The notes under the pieces: model-generated
The model's database searches: none
Seen by the model: the letters and a program-made list of their open reading frames with translations, nothing else
Told to the model about the DNA's origin: nothing
Position numbers and translations under genes: made by a program
Shown here: piece after piece, positions 11,411 through 22,844 of the stretch
Layout of the letters: each line of letters starts with the position of its first letter
How positions within the stretch are numbered: the first letter of the stretch is position 1
NCBI GenBank assembly: GCA_035578155.1
Contig: JAPWDM010000011.1
Location: forward strand, 20,057,375-20,121,374
Direction: 5' to 3'
DNA: 64,000 nucleotides
Source of the DNA: Brachynemurus nebulosus
Taxonomy: Eukaryota; Arthropoda; Insecta; Neuroptera; Myrmeleontidae

Positions 11411-14400
11411 TACATCTTATAAGTCTATTACATTATACATGCTAATATGCGACAAAATTGACGTAAACGATCATAAGGCACGAAAATTAATCGTTTATTT
11501 AAAAAAAAATACATCTATTACTTGTATGTCGACTCACGGTAGTTTCAAAAGAGGTCAAAAAATTTACTAAAACTATTAAAAAAAAAAAAGGGCGCAAACA
11601 CAAAAGACCTCCAGAAATTATGGTGAGGAGAACACAAATTGTATTATTTACATAGTTACCAACCAAAGGAAATAAATATGTATTTAAATGAGTGAGTGAG
11701 GAAACTTCTGTCCATTAATATGACAGAAAATGATAAATTCAGATGTAGGTAAAAAGTTCTTTTTGGCTTGCGCCAATAACACCTATTTCTCTTACTTGGC
11801 GTAACAAAATAACATAGACAAAGACAGTTTCTAACTAAGGCGGCTTTGCATCGAATGCCTTCAGTTCACGGACAAATAATAGACATGTTATAATATACTC
11901 GTATACTTATATTAAATAGTATTTTTTGTCTGTATGCTTTGATTTTAGTTTTAATTTGAACCTTGAGACTGAAGAATTATTACTGCAGCTCGCTGTTAGA
12001 AATTTTTAGGTGAGGAACATGTAATGTAATTACCTAGACAACATAGAAAAATTATATAATGATATTTTAAGAAGTTTTTACGCATTTATCAAAATTATAA
12101 ATACATATATTTCTTCCTTAACTCTTTAAATGATCAAGACGAGTTAACTCGTCCTGCAATATGGCGGCTCAAAATGCTGTGATGTATATATTCACTGATA
12201 CAGGTGCCGCCATCTGTGACAGATTTTTCAAAATACGGTATGATTCTAAATAATGTTCAATTTTATCGACATAGTTTACTAAATTTATATTTTGTAAATT
12301 CCTAGGGTTCACTTTTTTGATATTGGGATCTTTGATTTTTTTTTTCTTTTTTTGTAACCTTATCTATTATACTTATCACTGGCAGTAAAAAGTCCGGCAT
12401 GTTGGGACAAAAAAAATTTTCTATTTGATTTGTTTAAAAAGGTTAAAACGTCTTTTTTGTGAAAATTACTGCGAGACTACATAAAGTTGTGGGGTCACAT
12501 CTGTACGGTGACCTCCTCCTCCTAGGTGGTGCAATGGACTGCGTATAGTTATTAGTATTTAGTTCACAGTGATTTTACCACCAATTTTCTTTGTAAGTTT
12601 TAATTTTGACATTTAAATTTTAAAAACTGTTAACTACTCTGCACTTTTTTGGAAAAATGGCATAAGAGCATACCCGCAAAATAAAAATATTTTGAAGTCT
12701 AGCTATATTTCATACGTAGTAAATTATTATATGAATAAATTTACTACAAAGTGTTTTTTTATTGCATTAAGATAAGCGGAGCCGAATTTACATAGGGATA
12801 CTTGAGGTACATGCTCCGGGCCCTCACACGATAGAAGCCTACACAAAATATTATTAATGAATCTACCAAAATAGAAGTATAATAGGAGAATAAGGGCTTT
12901 TTCGTTTGTTTGTTTTTTAAGTTTTTATTATCGCTTTAGCAGGGGCCTTCACATGTGAAGTTCCAAGGCACCTTTGAAGATAAGTTTAGTCTTTAGTATA
13001 TACTATTTACTTTTTTACATAAACAAGGGTGTTTTTCTGAAATTTGAAAAGGAGGATATAAAAACGTAACAATACCATGTACAGAAATGATATTTATTTC
13101 ATACACTCATTTCTGGAAACTTTTGTTTAGCTAACTGATCTAATACCATTATTTAAAAATATGCATACATGCACAAGTCACATACGTATACAAACTTCAG
13201 GAAAACAGTCAGTTATATGCTGTTCACGTTATATGCATATACATATTATAAGGAAGCAGTCACGAGTCATAACAAACAAAAGTCCAAACTATTTAGAAGC
13301 TCATTCCGTGTACATTTTCATAAACATAGCTCATACCGTCCCTATGTATGTATGTATGTATACACCTTTACATTCATACACACTTCTTATTTATCACTTA
13401 ATGAAAACTATTTAACAAACTTTGATTACCATTTTAAATTTGTTGTACTTGTGTTTCGTTACACAAAGATATCTATCTACTGACTGGCGGTGCGACCGAC
13501 CGTCTTTGTTTAACGTGCACGGCATTCCATCGCGTCATGCCGTTCGTGACCGTTTCTTCAGTTTGAGTTACTTGAAAAAGGTTGGAATGTGAGAGATATT
13601 TTCTTTTCTCACCTTCATTAAAATGTATGTATGCATTTTATATCAACTTCACTAAACTTGTTTGTAAAAGTTGTTGGAATCGAATCAACAACGACACACA
13701 GTGTTCAAGAGGAAGACGAAAACTTAACGATAGACGACCATAGATTCGTACTTACATATTTCTGACTAGGTTTAAGTATATACAACTCCCTACCCAGTTG
13801 TAATATATGTATACGTTTGTAAGCATAAGGAAGTTGGTGCTTGGCTGGTACTAAAAAGTATCAACAAACCATAGTAGATACAGGTAGGTATGTGCCATGA
13901 TATAAATATAATATGCCCGTTGTGTTAAAGTTGGCCATACAACTCGAATATGCACTCATAAAAAAAGTCTTGAAGTCCAAATCGCTAATTTGGACGCATC
14001 TCCACGTTTCAAGGTCACTAGAATCTCAATCTATCGTTTTTACCGACATGTCCGAGTATGCGTTCGTTCGTTCGTTCGTTTTCTTTCGCCTCGCATATTT
14101 TGAAATCGGACCAATTTCATTAGATAAGTAATTAAAAAATGAAGACCAGATAAGGTTTGGAGAAAGTTCGGATTAGCGGTTTGTTTTTTATAATAAACAA
14201 ACCAAATTTAAGAAAAATTGTGAAATGTTTTTCGTCTCGAATATTTTCGCTTGGAGTGCAGACGCCAGGTACACTAGTTTTTAAGGACACCCAATAAGAA
14301 GTTAACCATGTGAGTAGATTTGTCTCCCCGAACTTTTTCCGATTTTTGTGGGACTTTCTATCTGTCATATATAAGGCATCTAATGTAGAAACTACTCGCT

Positions 14401-16725
14401 GAAGTTGGCTGAGGCTTGAGTAGCGTTATAGCACCAACCACGAGGAACTACGAAGTGACATTCTGCATTCTTGTACTCGTTTAACTTCGCGAGGATGTAG
14501 TTGCTACATAAGGGATGAAATTGATCCTCAAAGTTGGATCCTCAACAACCAACTGAAAATAATGGCAAATAACAGATATTTACCTAAATGATGTAAGCAT
14601 CCTTTGGTTGTTCAAAACCAATGAAAATGTTAGTACTCGATTTACGCAGCTTGTCTCTAATAACTGTGATCAACATAAATTTTTGCACGATCGTGTATTT
14701 TCATGTACTTACCGATGTTGTTGACAATGCCGGTAAGTTACATTTCCCGAACGTTTGTTTAAATTAATGGAAACCAAAAGATAAGAGTGCGGTAAGTGAA
14801 GTAGGTGCATGGTAAGTGAATAGGAGTATAGTAAGTGAAATTAGCTCAAAAATGATTGTAATTATTTATTTATATTAAAATTAATGGTACAATTTGAACA
14901 ACTAGGAAAATTAATCGATTAATATGAAAATTTTTTACTAGTTTGCACATTATTATTTTTATTGTTGCCATTAGTCTTCATATTTTAATAACATTTCAAA
15001 AGGTTGTTCCATCATTAAAATTTTCTGTGGTTTTCATAATCTTCCTTTCATTTTGCGAGAAAAAATTTTTATGCCAAAATTAAAATGCTTCAGCAATTTC
15101 ATTATTCTCACTAATCTTATAGTTTAACAAACTATTTTCCTGTAATTTTTTTAATAGAAAATTCCAAAAAATTATCACGCCAATTAAATATTGACACTTA
15201 TTTTTTTATTTACAAATATAGTTGTCAATTGTCACTACAAAGATTCGTATTATAGTTAGTATATAAATTTTACCTATATTATCCGAATTTTTTTATTTTT
15301 TTTTTAATATATTTTTATCTTTAATTATTTGACCCTGAGTACTGATCGAGAAAATGTATGTATTCGACTACTGATCGAACTTATATTGTAAAATACTATC
15401 AAGTTCTCTACTCATCCAGTTTAAGTAAAAATCAGCATTGAAAATCTCTGCGTGTAAAGTACTCCAAATACTTCACTATGAATAGCACTAATATAATATC
15501 TATACATACATACATATTTATAAAGTTATATATAAATAATGTCGACCGTACAATTTTTTTTTTCAACTTCACCTATTTTAATTATTAAAACGATTATTTT
15601 GTAAATTAATGATTACAAACAAAACTTAAATACAAAACGAAAATCAGTTTACATAGGAAAGAGACATACATATCTATACATAAAATGTTAAAAAGAAAAT
15701 TTAAGTAAAGAAATTTTCAAAGAAAACTATTTAATTGAAATAAATTTTATTTCATTTCACTACTAAAACAAGTGTACATTTATATATTTACGAAACTTTA
15801 GAATTTCTTAGACACTCCTCGGAAAGAATATTTAATTAAATCATTACAAGTTTTTAACATGTTTTTATAATTTAATTAAAATTTTTACATAATAAATATA
15901 AACGAGTTATTCTCTTCTATAAATAAAATTATATTTGTAGTTGTAAAACTAGAATTGAGTATCGTAAAATATCAATTTAATAGTTGCATGCTTGTGTATT
16001 TCGACTACTTAACAGAAAATGTTAAAAACTGAACGTACACTAACGTTTAATTAAGATAATTTAGTAAAAGTAAAATTAACCTTATCATTTAAAAAAAGTT
16101 ATATATAAAACATTATATCATAATTATATTTTTATTCTAATAAAAGCAATGACTCTCGTGTTTCTGGAGGCCCTGCGCCACTAACTGATTTTGTAAAATC
16201 AGAAGTTAAAAGATGTGACCTGAAAAGGACAATATTTATTTATTTAATGAAATCAGAATCTGTCGTTAAGTTTTGTGTTCCAGAATCACAGTTTTACAAA
16301 TATATGTATTACAATATTTATTTAAAAATATACAATTTTTTCTACACTTGTTGAAGAACACACTCATTATGTATCCACTAACTGTTGAGAAAGTTAGGCA
16401 TTATTCAAAGATGTGGAAGAATGATCATTAGTCAATACCTTTCGATCAATGAAATCACCGTAGTAACCATTATTTAAGGGGCGTGCGATTGTCTTGTGAA
16501 TAATATGTTTTTTAATTTCATTTATCTTGCGCAGTAACATGTAGGTAAACAAAAAAATCTGAATTTAATTTTGATCGTTTTCATCGATACATATACAAAT
16601 ATTTAATATAATTAGAGATTGATTAAAAATTGTATTCTTTTAATTTAAAATTTATATTCCATTTTATTTAAATCAAAAAGGAAAAAAGTCGTAGAAAAAT
16701 TATAGCATTCTACTCTCTTTCAATG
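11411..16725. other. AT-rich stretch with scattered minor features
   Basis: No gene is supportable. TTAACTCTTTAAATGATCAA near 12118-12140 resembles one end of a piggyBac-type MITE, but no matching end was found. (TATG)n occurs near 13341-13363. A CpG-richer patch lies at 13483-13550 (GGTGCGACCGACCG, CATCGCGTCATGCCG) and could be promoter-proximal. Three GGTAAGTGAA/AGTAAGTGAA blocks occur at 14790-14840. Open frames at 13913-14131 (plus) and 14132-14368 (minus) abut but have no recognised family. Confidence 0.3.
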
Positions 16726-16732
16726 GCCATTA

Positions 16733-18313
16733 CAGGTGCATGTCGCTGGCCCGGCCATGTCGGAAATTCGATATAAAAACTATACCACAGTTTAGTACCT
16801 AATTTGTACTAATTTGCACCCCCAGTCTCAGAATTTGTACTCATAAGGTGAAGGAGATATTAGGGGGGTCCCAAATCCGGGCCAGCGACATGCCAGCCCG
16901 GCCATGTCGGAAATATGATATAAAAATTATACCACGATTTAGTACCTATTTTGTACTAATTTGTACTCCAGTTTCCAAATTTGTTATCATAAGATGGCCG
17001 AGATATTAAGGGGGAGCCAAATGCGGGCCAGCCCGGCCATGTCGGGATTTTGATATAAAAAGTATACCACGATTTAGTACTTAATTTGTACTAACTTGTA
17101 CTCCAGTTTCAGAGTTTGTACCCGTGCAATCGCAGAGATATTAAGGGGGTCCCAAAACCAGTCCAGTACAATGACAGCCCGGCCCTGTCGCAAATTTGAT
17201 ATAAGATTATACCACGATTTAGTACCTAATTTGTACTAATTTGTACCCCCAGTTTCAGAATTTGTACTCATAAGTTGACGGAGATATTAGGGGGTCCCAA
17301 ATCCGGGCCAGCGACATTCCAGCCCGGCCATGTTGGAAATTTAATATAAAAACTATGCCACGATTTAATACCTATCTTGTAATATATTGTACTCCATTTT
17401 CAGAATGTGTACCCCTAAGATGGTAGAGATATTAAGGGGGTTCCAAAACCAGCCCAGTACAATGCCAGCCCGGCCCTGTCGGAAATTTGATATAAAACTC
17501 TACCACGATTTAGTACCAATTTTGTACTATATTGTACTCCAGTTTCAGAATTTGTATCTCTAAGATGCAGAGATATTAAGGGGTCCCAAAACCAGTCCAG
17601 TACAATGCCAGCCCGCCCCTGTCGGAAATTTGATATAAAAATTTTATAAATTCTGAAAATGGAGTACAATATAGTGCAAAATAGATACTAAATCGTGGTA
17701 TAGTTTTTATATCAAATTTCCGAGAGGACCGGACTGGCATTCTACTGGCGTGGTTTAGGGACCCCCTTAATATCTCTACCATCTTAGGGATAAAAATTCT
17801 GACAATGGAGTAAAATATAGCACAAAATAGGTACTAAATCGTAGTATAGCTTCTATATCAAATTTCCGGCAGGACCGGGCTGGCACTGTACTGGCCTGAT
17901 TTTGGGCCCCCCTTAATATCTCTACCATCTTACGGGTGCAAATTCTGAGACTGGAGTACAAATTAGTACAAGTTAGGTACTAAATCGTGGTATACATTTT
18001 ATATCAAAATTCCAACATGGCTGGGCTAGTCCGGATTTGGGATCCCCTTAATATCTCTGCATTCTTACGGGTATAAATTCTGAAACTGGAGTACAAATTA
18101 GTACAAAATCGTGGTATAGTTTTTATATCAAATTTCCGACATGACCGGGCTGGCAGGTCGCTGGCCCGGATTTGGGACCCCCCTAATATCTCCGCCACCT
18201 TATGAGTACAAATTCTGAAACTGGGGGTACAAATTAGTACAAATTAGGTGCTAAATCGTGGTATAGATTTTATATCGAATTTTCGACATGGCCGGGCCAG
18301 CGACATGCACCTG
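16733..18313. mobile_element. 1.58-kb foldback element built from ~11 units of 140-150 bp
   Basis: The outer ends are long inverted repeats: CAGGTGCATGTCGCTGGCCC at the left, and its inverse GGGCCAGCGACATGCACCTG at the right. The left half holds about six direct units (GCCCGGCCATGTCGG, GATATAAAAA, TATACCACGATTTAGTACC, TTTGTACTCCAGTTTC, GAGATATTAAGGGGG). Near 17640 the orientation flips and about five units continue inverted to the right end. Flanks GCCATTA (16726-16732) and GCTATTA (18314-18320) may be a 7-bp target duplication with one mismatch. All open frames inside are stop-poor reads of the repeat and encode nothing credible. The superfamily is not assignable. Ends of the CAG...CTG kind and a 7-8 bp duplication would suit hAT-like, but this is inference. 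Confidence 0.85.
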
Positions 18314-18319
18314 GCTATT

Positions 18320-18574
18320 ACTCACTCAGATGCATTACGATACACGGCTCATGTCGCAATTTCATCTTCATGAGTAACAGCTATCATTACCAGCTCGTAG
18401 AATAATATATTATATTTGAAGGGTACCCAAATTTTGTTACTATTCTAAAAACTAGATTAACTTTATTAATTAAACTATTACAATTGTATCTAGAGAAAGA
18501 CCTATTAAAGACTGAATATAATAAAATATTACCGTTAGTCGAGATCGTTTCACCTCCCTTTAATAGTTTTATCC
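18320..18574. other. Spacer, nothing recognised
   Basis: AT-rich unique-looking DNA between the foldback and the minisatellite fragment. Confidence 0.4.
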
Positions 18575-18690
18575 ATCAAATTTCTATACCAAAGGTAGCA
18601 AGGTTACAGCGAACCTGCACCAAAAGTAGTAAGGTCACCGAAATTCTGTAAAAAAAAGTAGTATGGTTAGAGCGATTCTATATCCAAAGT
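18575..18690 (-). repeat. ~30-bp minisatellite fragment (reverse orientation)
   Basis: About four degenerate units on the minus strand, read as TACTACTTTTGGT followed by a CAGA/CTGTRACCTT-like half. They match the longer array at 42397-42665 and the remnant at 44990-45062. Confidence 0.6.
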
Positions 18691-18789
18691 ATTAAGATAA
18701 GTATGATCCTTTTCTGTTAGATTTGACCATGCTTCATCACTTATGAATTTACATAATTTCCGTTTTCTTGGCTTTATCTATTTCATTAT

Positions 18790-19195
18790 TGCACTTACGT
18801 AAATTTTAAAAGGGCATAGCCAAGTAAGATAGGGAAAATGACCCTTGGCGCAAAATTGATTATTTTTATAGGAAATAATACTTCTTAGCCCCAGATACAT
18901 TCCTGCCAAATTTCAACCCTCCGAGGCTAATAGTTTATGAATACACAAACAGACAAACATTTTCAAAACAATTTTTTTTGACGAAATTACTGAGCCGATT
19001 TATTTAAGTTTAATATATATTTTGTACCCACCTTAGGCAAAGAAATAAAAAAAAAATTAACGTTATATCCCTTTATTATACTAACTTTTTTAAATTTTTA
19101 AATTTAAGTAAATTTCTTTTTGGCACTTACGTTTTAGCGACACCCACTATTACTTGTTCAATAATATGTCTCTTAGTACTCAATAACATATATAT
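18790..19195 (+). repeat. Interspersed repeat fragment, inverted partner of 28625-28995
   Basis: The segment GGGCATAGCCAAGTAAGATA ... CTTAGCCCCAGATACATTC ... GAGCCGATTTATTTAA ... AATATGTCTCTTAGTACTC is closely matched in reverse complement at 28625-28995, about 9.4 kb away. The match stops abruptly just inside (after about 19195), so the two copies bracket the retroelement array. Both open frames and termini are absent. It is the 3' part of the longer minus-strand repeat at 28625-30556. Confidence 0.75.
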
Positions 19196-19595
19196 TTATG
19201 GAAAAATTTTAGTTGGAACATAGTAATATTTCAATACAAATGCATGCCATGTTCGGTACTACATAATATATTACTTATATATAAAAAGGGCCATAAAGTA
19301 AAGCATCTACCTTATTTCTAAAACACAGTAGAACTTAACGGAGTGCAATAAAATGTCCCCCCCCCTGAGTTGCAGTTCTTGGAGTTCCTGTGACGGTCTA
19401 AAGTATATATATATATTTTGACTTGTTATAAAAATATGTTTTAACTTGTTAAAAAAATAATTTTCAAGGTTAATTTTACCATGAATCTGAATATTTGAAT
19501 GAAATCAATAAAATTATCTCAGCATTCTTACTAATTAAAATTACATTTATAACTCAACAAAAATTATAAGTTTCAGAAACTTTATTTAAATAAAG
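19196..19595. other. AT-rich spacer before the TAA tract
   Basis: A ten-C run lies near 19357 and a short (TA)n near 19407. Nothing coding is seen. Confidence 0.4.

Positions 19596-19680
<85 letters not shown>
19596..19680 (+). repeat. (TAA)n microsatellite, longest tract, target of the first retroelement copy
   Basis: About 28 perfect AAT/TAA units run directly into the 5'-truncated retroelement at 19681. This is the largest TAA tract in the window and presumably includes the original genomic target. Confidence 0.95.
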
Positions 19681-19681
<1 letters not shown>

Positions 19682-20549
19682 CACCTTCGTAATGAAAAAC
19701 ACTAAGACAACCTATCTGATCGATATTGCGGTTCCAAATACACACAACTTACAAAAAACACACGCAGTTAAATTGGATAAATACACTGACCTCGCAGCCG
19801 AAATAAAACAACAATGGCGAATGGAACATGTCCACATCGTTCCAATAGTGCTCAGTGCCACCGGGGTCATTCCACACACACTACATAATAGTTTGAGCCT
19901 CTTGGGTCTCCCAAAATACACATATGTCACTATGCAAAAGGCAGTGATCATAAACACGTGTCGTATAGTACGGAAGTTCCTCAGTAATACGAATCCGACT
20001 GCGATATGTGAAAGCACAAGACCTGCTTCTACTCCATCTGAGCCATCTACAGTGAGCGAACAATACACTGACACTCATCCTACTGACACACAACACACAT
20101 ACATAAACACACAATACACTAACACTGAAAGACAAACACTTAACACACATGCAGATCCAGATTCGTCTGATGGAGAGGGGGGATCGAACAACTGCCGCAC
20201 TGTCACTGTTACCGCTCTGGTGCACAATCCTCCCCAACTCAATAACACACAAGGTCCGTCAACCTCTGTACCATCTAAACGCGCAATTCCAGGAACACCC
20301 GATCTTAATGAGCAATTTGGTGAACCAGAACACATTTACACCAAGAAACGAAAAATAGAACGACACATCCACACACATACACGAACACACACACAAACAC
20401 AAACAGTCCTTTCCCTTCCCTCTGTCCCTAATCCTACCTATTCTCTGAGGACACGAAAACGAACTAGGCATTCACAGCCGTCTGTCATTGAGCCAACATC
20501 TACGCTCCCACAAAAGTCTCGTCGTACGAACCAGTGTACACCAAAATAG
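19681..20549 (+). pseudogene. C-terminal part of retroelement polyprotein (partial RLE plus low-complexity tail)
   Basis: The frame is open from the truncation point to TAG at 20547-20549. The first ATG is at 19692. It opens with KTTYLIDIAV, which holds the acidic RLE residue (LID) after the missing RPD, then the conserved KYTDLAAEIK and MQKAVIINTCRIVRKFL blocks. A tail of about 190 residues follows, rich in Thr, His, Gln and Pro, with repeated HTHT/TQTQT runs and basic clusters (KKRKIER, RTRKRTRHS). The Pro-Asp pair, zinc knuckle and RT are absent, so it cannot encode a functional protein. Minus-strand Cys/Val-rich frames over the same bases are shadows. Confidence 0.85.
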
Positions 20550-20757
20550 ACGCATAACACCTCGTTTCAAGCAACAACAACAACAATATAAGGAGTGATG
20601 TGACAAACCCGTCCGTGAATGTACTACGGTACTTTTACGGATTGGTTTGGCACATTACCCTTCCACAGAGCCTAATACCTTGCATAATGCCGGTATAGGT
20701 GAATGTTACCCAGTACTGTCCTACTGAGTAGTGAGCGCCAGGTTGGCGTAAAAGTCT
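19681..20757 (+). mobile_element. Dong/R4-like retroelement copy A, 5'-truncated (subfamily 1)
   Basis: It aligns without any length difference to the last 1077 bp of copy B (21124-22200), differing by a few percent in the coding part and apparently not at all in the ~208-bp 3' UTR. Truncation lies immediately after the RLE motif R-P-D, so the copy starts in the middle of the endonuclease domain directly against a (TAA)n tract. It ends TAAAAGTCT followed by (ATA)n. This is the expected shape of an aborted target-primed reverse transcription event. Confidence 0.9.
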
Positions 20758-20773
20758 ATAATAATAATAATAA
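20758..20773 (+). repeat. (TAA)5 junction between copies A and B
   Basis: A short TAA tract separates the 3' end of copy A from the 5' truncation point of copy B. Both sides abut it without other filler. Confidence 0.9.
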
Positions 20774-21992
20774 CATGCTGGCTATACAAGATCAAGTAAT
20801 TCATACAAAGAATTACTCAAAATACATACTTCGTGACTCGTCAATAACATCTGACTCATGCCGGAGATGCCATTCCAAACCCGAAACGATCCAACACATC
20901 ACAGCTGCCTGTACTCAGCTAGCTCAGTCCGAATATAAACACCGTCACGACCAGGTTGGCAAAATTATATATCAGAAACTAGCGGTTAAGCACCACCTTA
21001 TAACCGATAAAACCCCTTACTACAAGCTCACACCAAAAGTAGTAGCGGAGAATGACTCCTGTAGACTTTACTGGGATCGGTCGATTATTACAGAGAAGAC
21101 CATAAATCATAATCGACCAGATATCACCTTCGTAATGAAACAAACTAAGACCACCTATCTGATCGACATTGCGGTTTCGAATACACATAACTTACAAAAA
21201 ACACACGCAGTTAAATTGGAGAAATACACTGACCTCGCAGCCGAAATAAAACAAAAATGGCGAATGGAACATGTCCACATTGTTCCAGTAGTACTCAGTG
21301 CCACCGGGGTCATTCCACACACACTACACAATAGCTTGAGCCTCTTGGGTCTCCCAAAATACACATATGTCACTATGCAAAAGGCAGTGATCATAAACAC
21401 ATGTCGTATAGTACGGAAGTTCCTCAGTAATACGAATCCGACTGCGATATGTGAAAGCACAAGATCTGCTTGTACTCCATCTGAGCCATCTACAGTGAGT
21501 GAACAACACACTGACACTCATCTTACAGACACACAACACACATACATAAACACACAATACGCTAACACAGAACCGCAAACACCTAACACACATACAGATC
21601 CAGATTCGTCTGATGGAGAGGGAGGATCGACCAACTGCCGCACTGTAACTGTTACCGCTCTGGTGCACAATCCACCCCAACTCAATAACACACAAGGTCC
21701 GTCAACCTCTGTACCATCTAAACGCGCAATTCCAGGAATACCCGATCTTAATGAGCAATTTGATGAACCAGAACACATTTACACCAAGAAACGAAAAATA
21801 GAACGACACATCCACACACATATACGAATACACACACAAACACAAACAGTCCTTTCCCTTCCCTCTGTCCCTAATCCTACCTATTCTCTGAGGACACGAA
21901 AACGAACTAGGCATTCACAGCCGTCTGTCATTGAGCCAACATCTACGCTCCCACAAAAGTCTCGTCGTACGAACCAGTGTACACCAAAATAG
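20774..21992 (+). pseudogene. Retroelement polyprotein fragment: CCHC knuckle, RLE and Thr/His/Gln-rich tail
   Basis: The frame is open to TAG at 21990-21992. A C-x2-C-x8-H-x4-C knuckle lies at 20859-20912 (SCRRCHSKPETIQHITAAC). The restriction-like endonuclease signature follows, with R-P-D at 21114-21122 and the acidic LID about 15 residues on, then KYTDLAAEIK. In R2/R4/Dong-type elements this domain nicks the target for reverse transcription. A tail of about 190 residues of low complexity with basic clusters follows and has no counterpart in element C. The open frame can be read back to an ATG at 20703, but that ATG lies in the 3' UTR of copy A and joins through poly-Asn encoded by the TAA tract, so it is not an authentic start. 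RT is missing. Confidence 0.88.
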
Positions 21993-22199
21993 ACGCATAA
22001 CACCTCGTTTCAAGCAACAACAACAACAATATAAGGAGTGATGTGACAAACCCGTCCGTGAATGTACTACGGTACTTTTACGGATTGGTTTGGCACATTA
22101 CCCTTCCACAGAGCCTAATACCTTGCATAATGCCGGTATAGGTGAATGTTACCCAGTACTGTCCTACTGAGTAGTGAGCGCCAGGTTGGCGTAAAAGTC

Positions 22200-22200
<1 letters not shown>
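20774..22200 (+). mobile_element. Dong/R4-like retroelement copy B, 5'-truncated (subfamily 1)
   Basis: A 1.43-kb 3' fragment starts at CATGCTGGCTATACAAG, downstream of the RT core, and ends TAAAAGTCT against (TAA)n at 22201. It retains the zinc knuckle, whole RLE, tail and a 208-bp 3' UTR. The 3' UTR is the same as that of copy A by eye, implying recent insertion or conversion between copies. A 205-bp piece of the same 3' end sits on the minus strand at 52888-53092. Confidence 0.92.

Positions 22201-22240
<40 letters not shown>
22201..22240 (+). repeat. (TAA)13 junction between copy B and element C
   Basis: A pure TAA/ATA tract of 40 bp lies between TAAAAGTCT (copy B end) and ACTACCCCTAACAGG (element C start). 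Confidence 0.95.
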
Positions 22241-22241
<1 letters not shown>

Positions 22242-22844
22242 CTACCCCTAACAGGTTATCTACTAGTTCCAGACGGAAAAAGAACTAGGAAGGCTGGTCG
22301 TGCTGCGGGTCTCTCGGATGGGCCCGCTAATAAAGCCGGAACCAGTCAAAATTCATCTTCTCGTCTCGTGCGCCTGGAGTGGACGGACAGCTTGAGGAGA
22401 GATTTGCTCACGTGCCGCGTACAAAGTGAGCCGAATAAGAGAGGGTACATGGCAAGGATGCACGCCATATGGTGCCAGATGCATCCCGAACACTCTAATT
22501 TAACGCCACAAAATCTGCGTGACCATGTAGCCCGAATCATTAAATTAAACATACCTACCGGACATGACGATAATCGAGAAGCTCGCGAAGAAGCTAGGGT
22601 TGCTGAAACTGCAGTGGTGGAAGTTGAACAGGATTCTGCGGTCAATGGTGAGAGCTTGGCCAATATTAACATCACAGAGCAGGATCAACCGGTAACTCAT
22701 GGTGACAGCATGGTTACTGAGGCACAGACGGACTTGTTAAATCAAGCCAACACAGATACTGTGCTAGAGTCTAACACCAGAACGAGTTCAACTCCCACAC
22801 AGAATGATGCCGATCTAAATAAATCCCTTTCTGTCTCAATTTAA
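22241..22844 (+). pseudogene. N-terminal domain of element C polyprotein, cut off by a frameshift
   Basis: This frame stays open from the TAA tract to a TAA stop at 22842-22844. A recognisable block reads W-T-D-S-L-R-R-D-L-L-x-C, then SEPNKRGYMARMHAIW and HPEHSNLTPQNLRDHVARI. That W/C/KRGY/W/HP/L-x-D pattern is one I associate with the N-terminal region of Dong/Rex6-like elements. An acidic Glu/Thr/Asn-rich linker follows. The RT frame is open from 22823, so the two frames overlap by about 20 nt, and a single indel near 22823-22844 most simply explains the break. A programmed shift cannot be excluded but no slippery heptamer is obvious. The frame extends back in phase to an ATG at 22146, which lies in the 3' UTR of copy B, not in this element. 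Confidence 0.75.

Noticed and set aside
12116..12545. piggyBac-type MITE starting TTAACTCTTTAAATG
   Set aside because: No matching inverted end with TTAA was found downstream, so only a one-end resemblance is noted.
17415..18198. Four overlapping minus-strand frames with repeated FRQGRAG/ILRGSQ-like wording
   Set aside because: They are translations of the 140-150 bp foldback units. The similarity between them reflects the DNA repeat, with no start, splice or domain logic.
19712..21914. Several Cys/Val-rich minus-strand open frames over copies A and B (for example 19881-20252 and 21324-21695)
   Set aside because: They appear in both copies because they are antisense shadows of the Thr/His/Gln-rich coding tail (ACA/CAC codons read back as TGT/GTG). 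The plus strand carries the RLE motifs.
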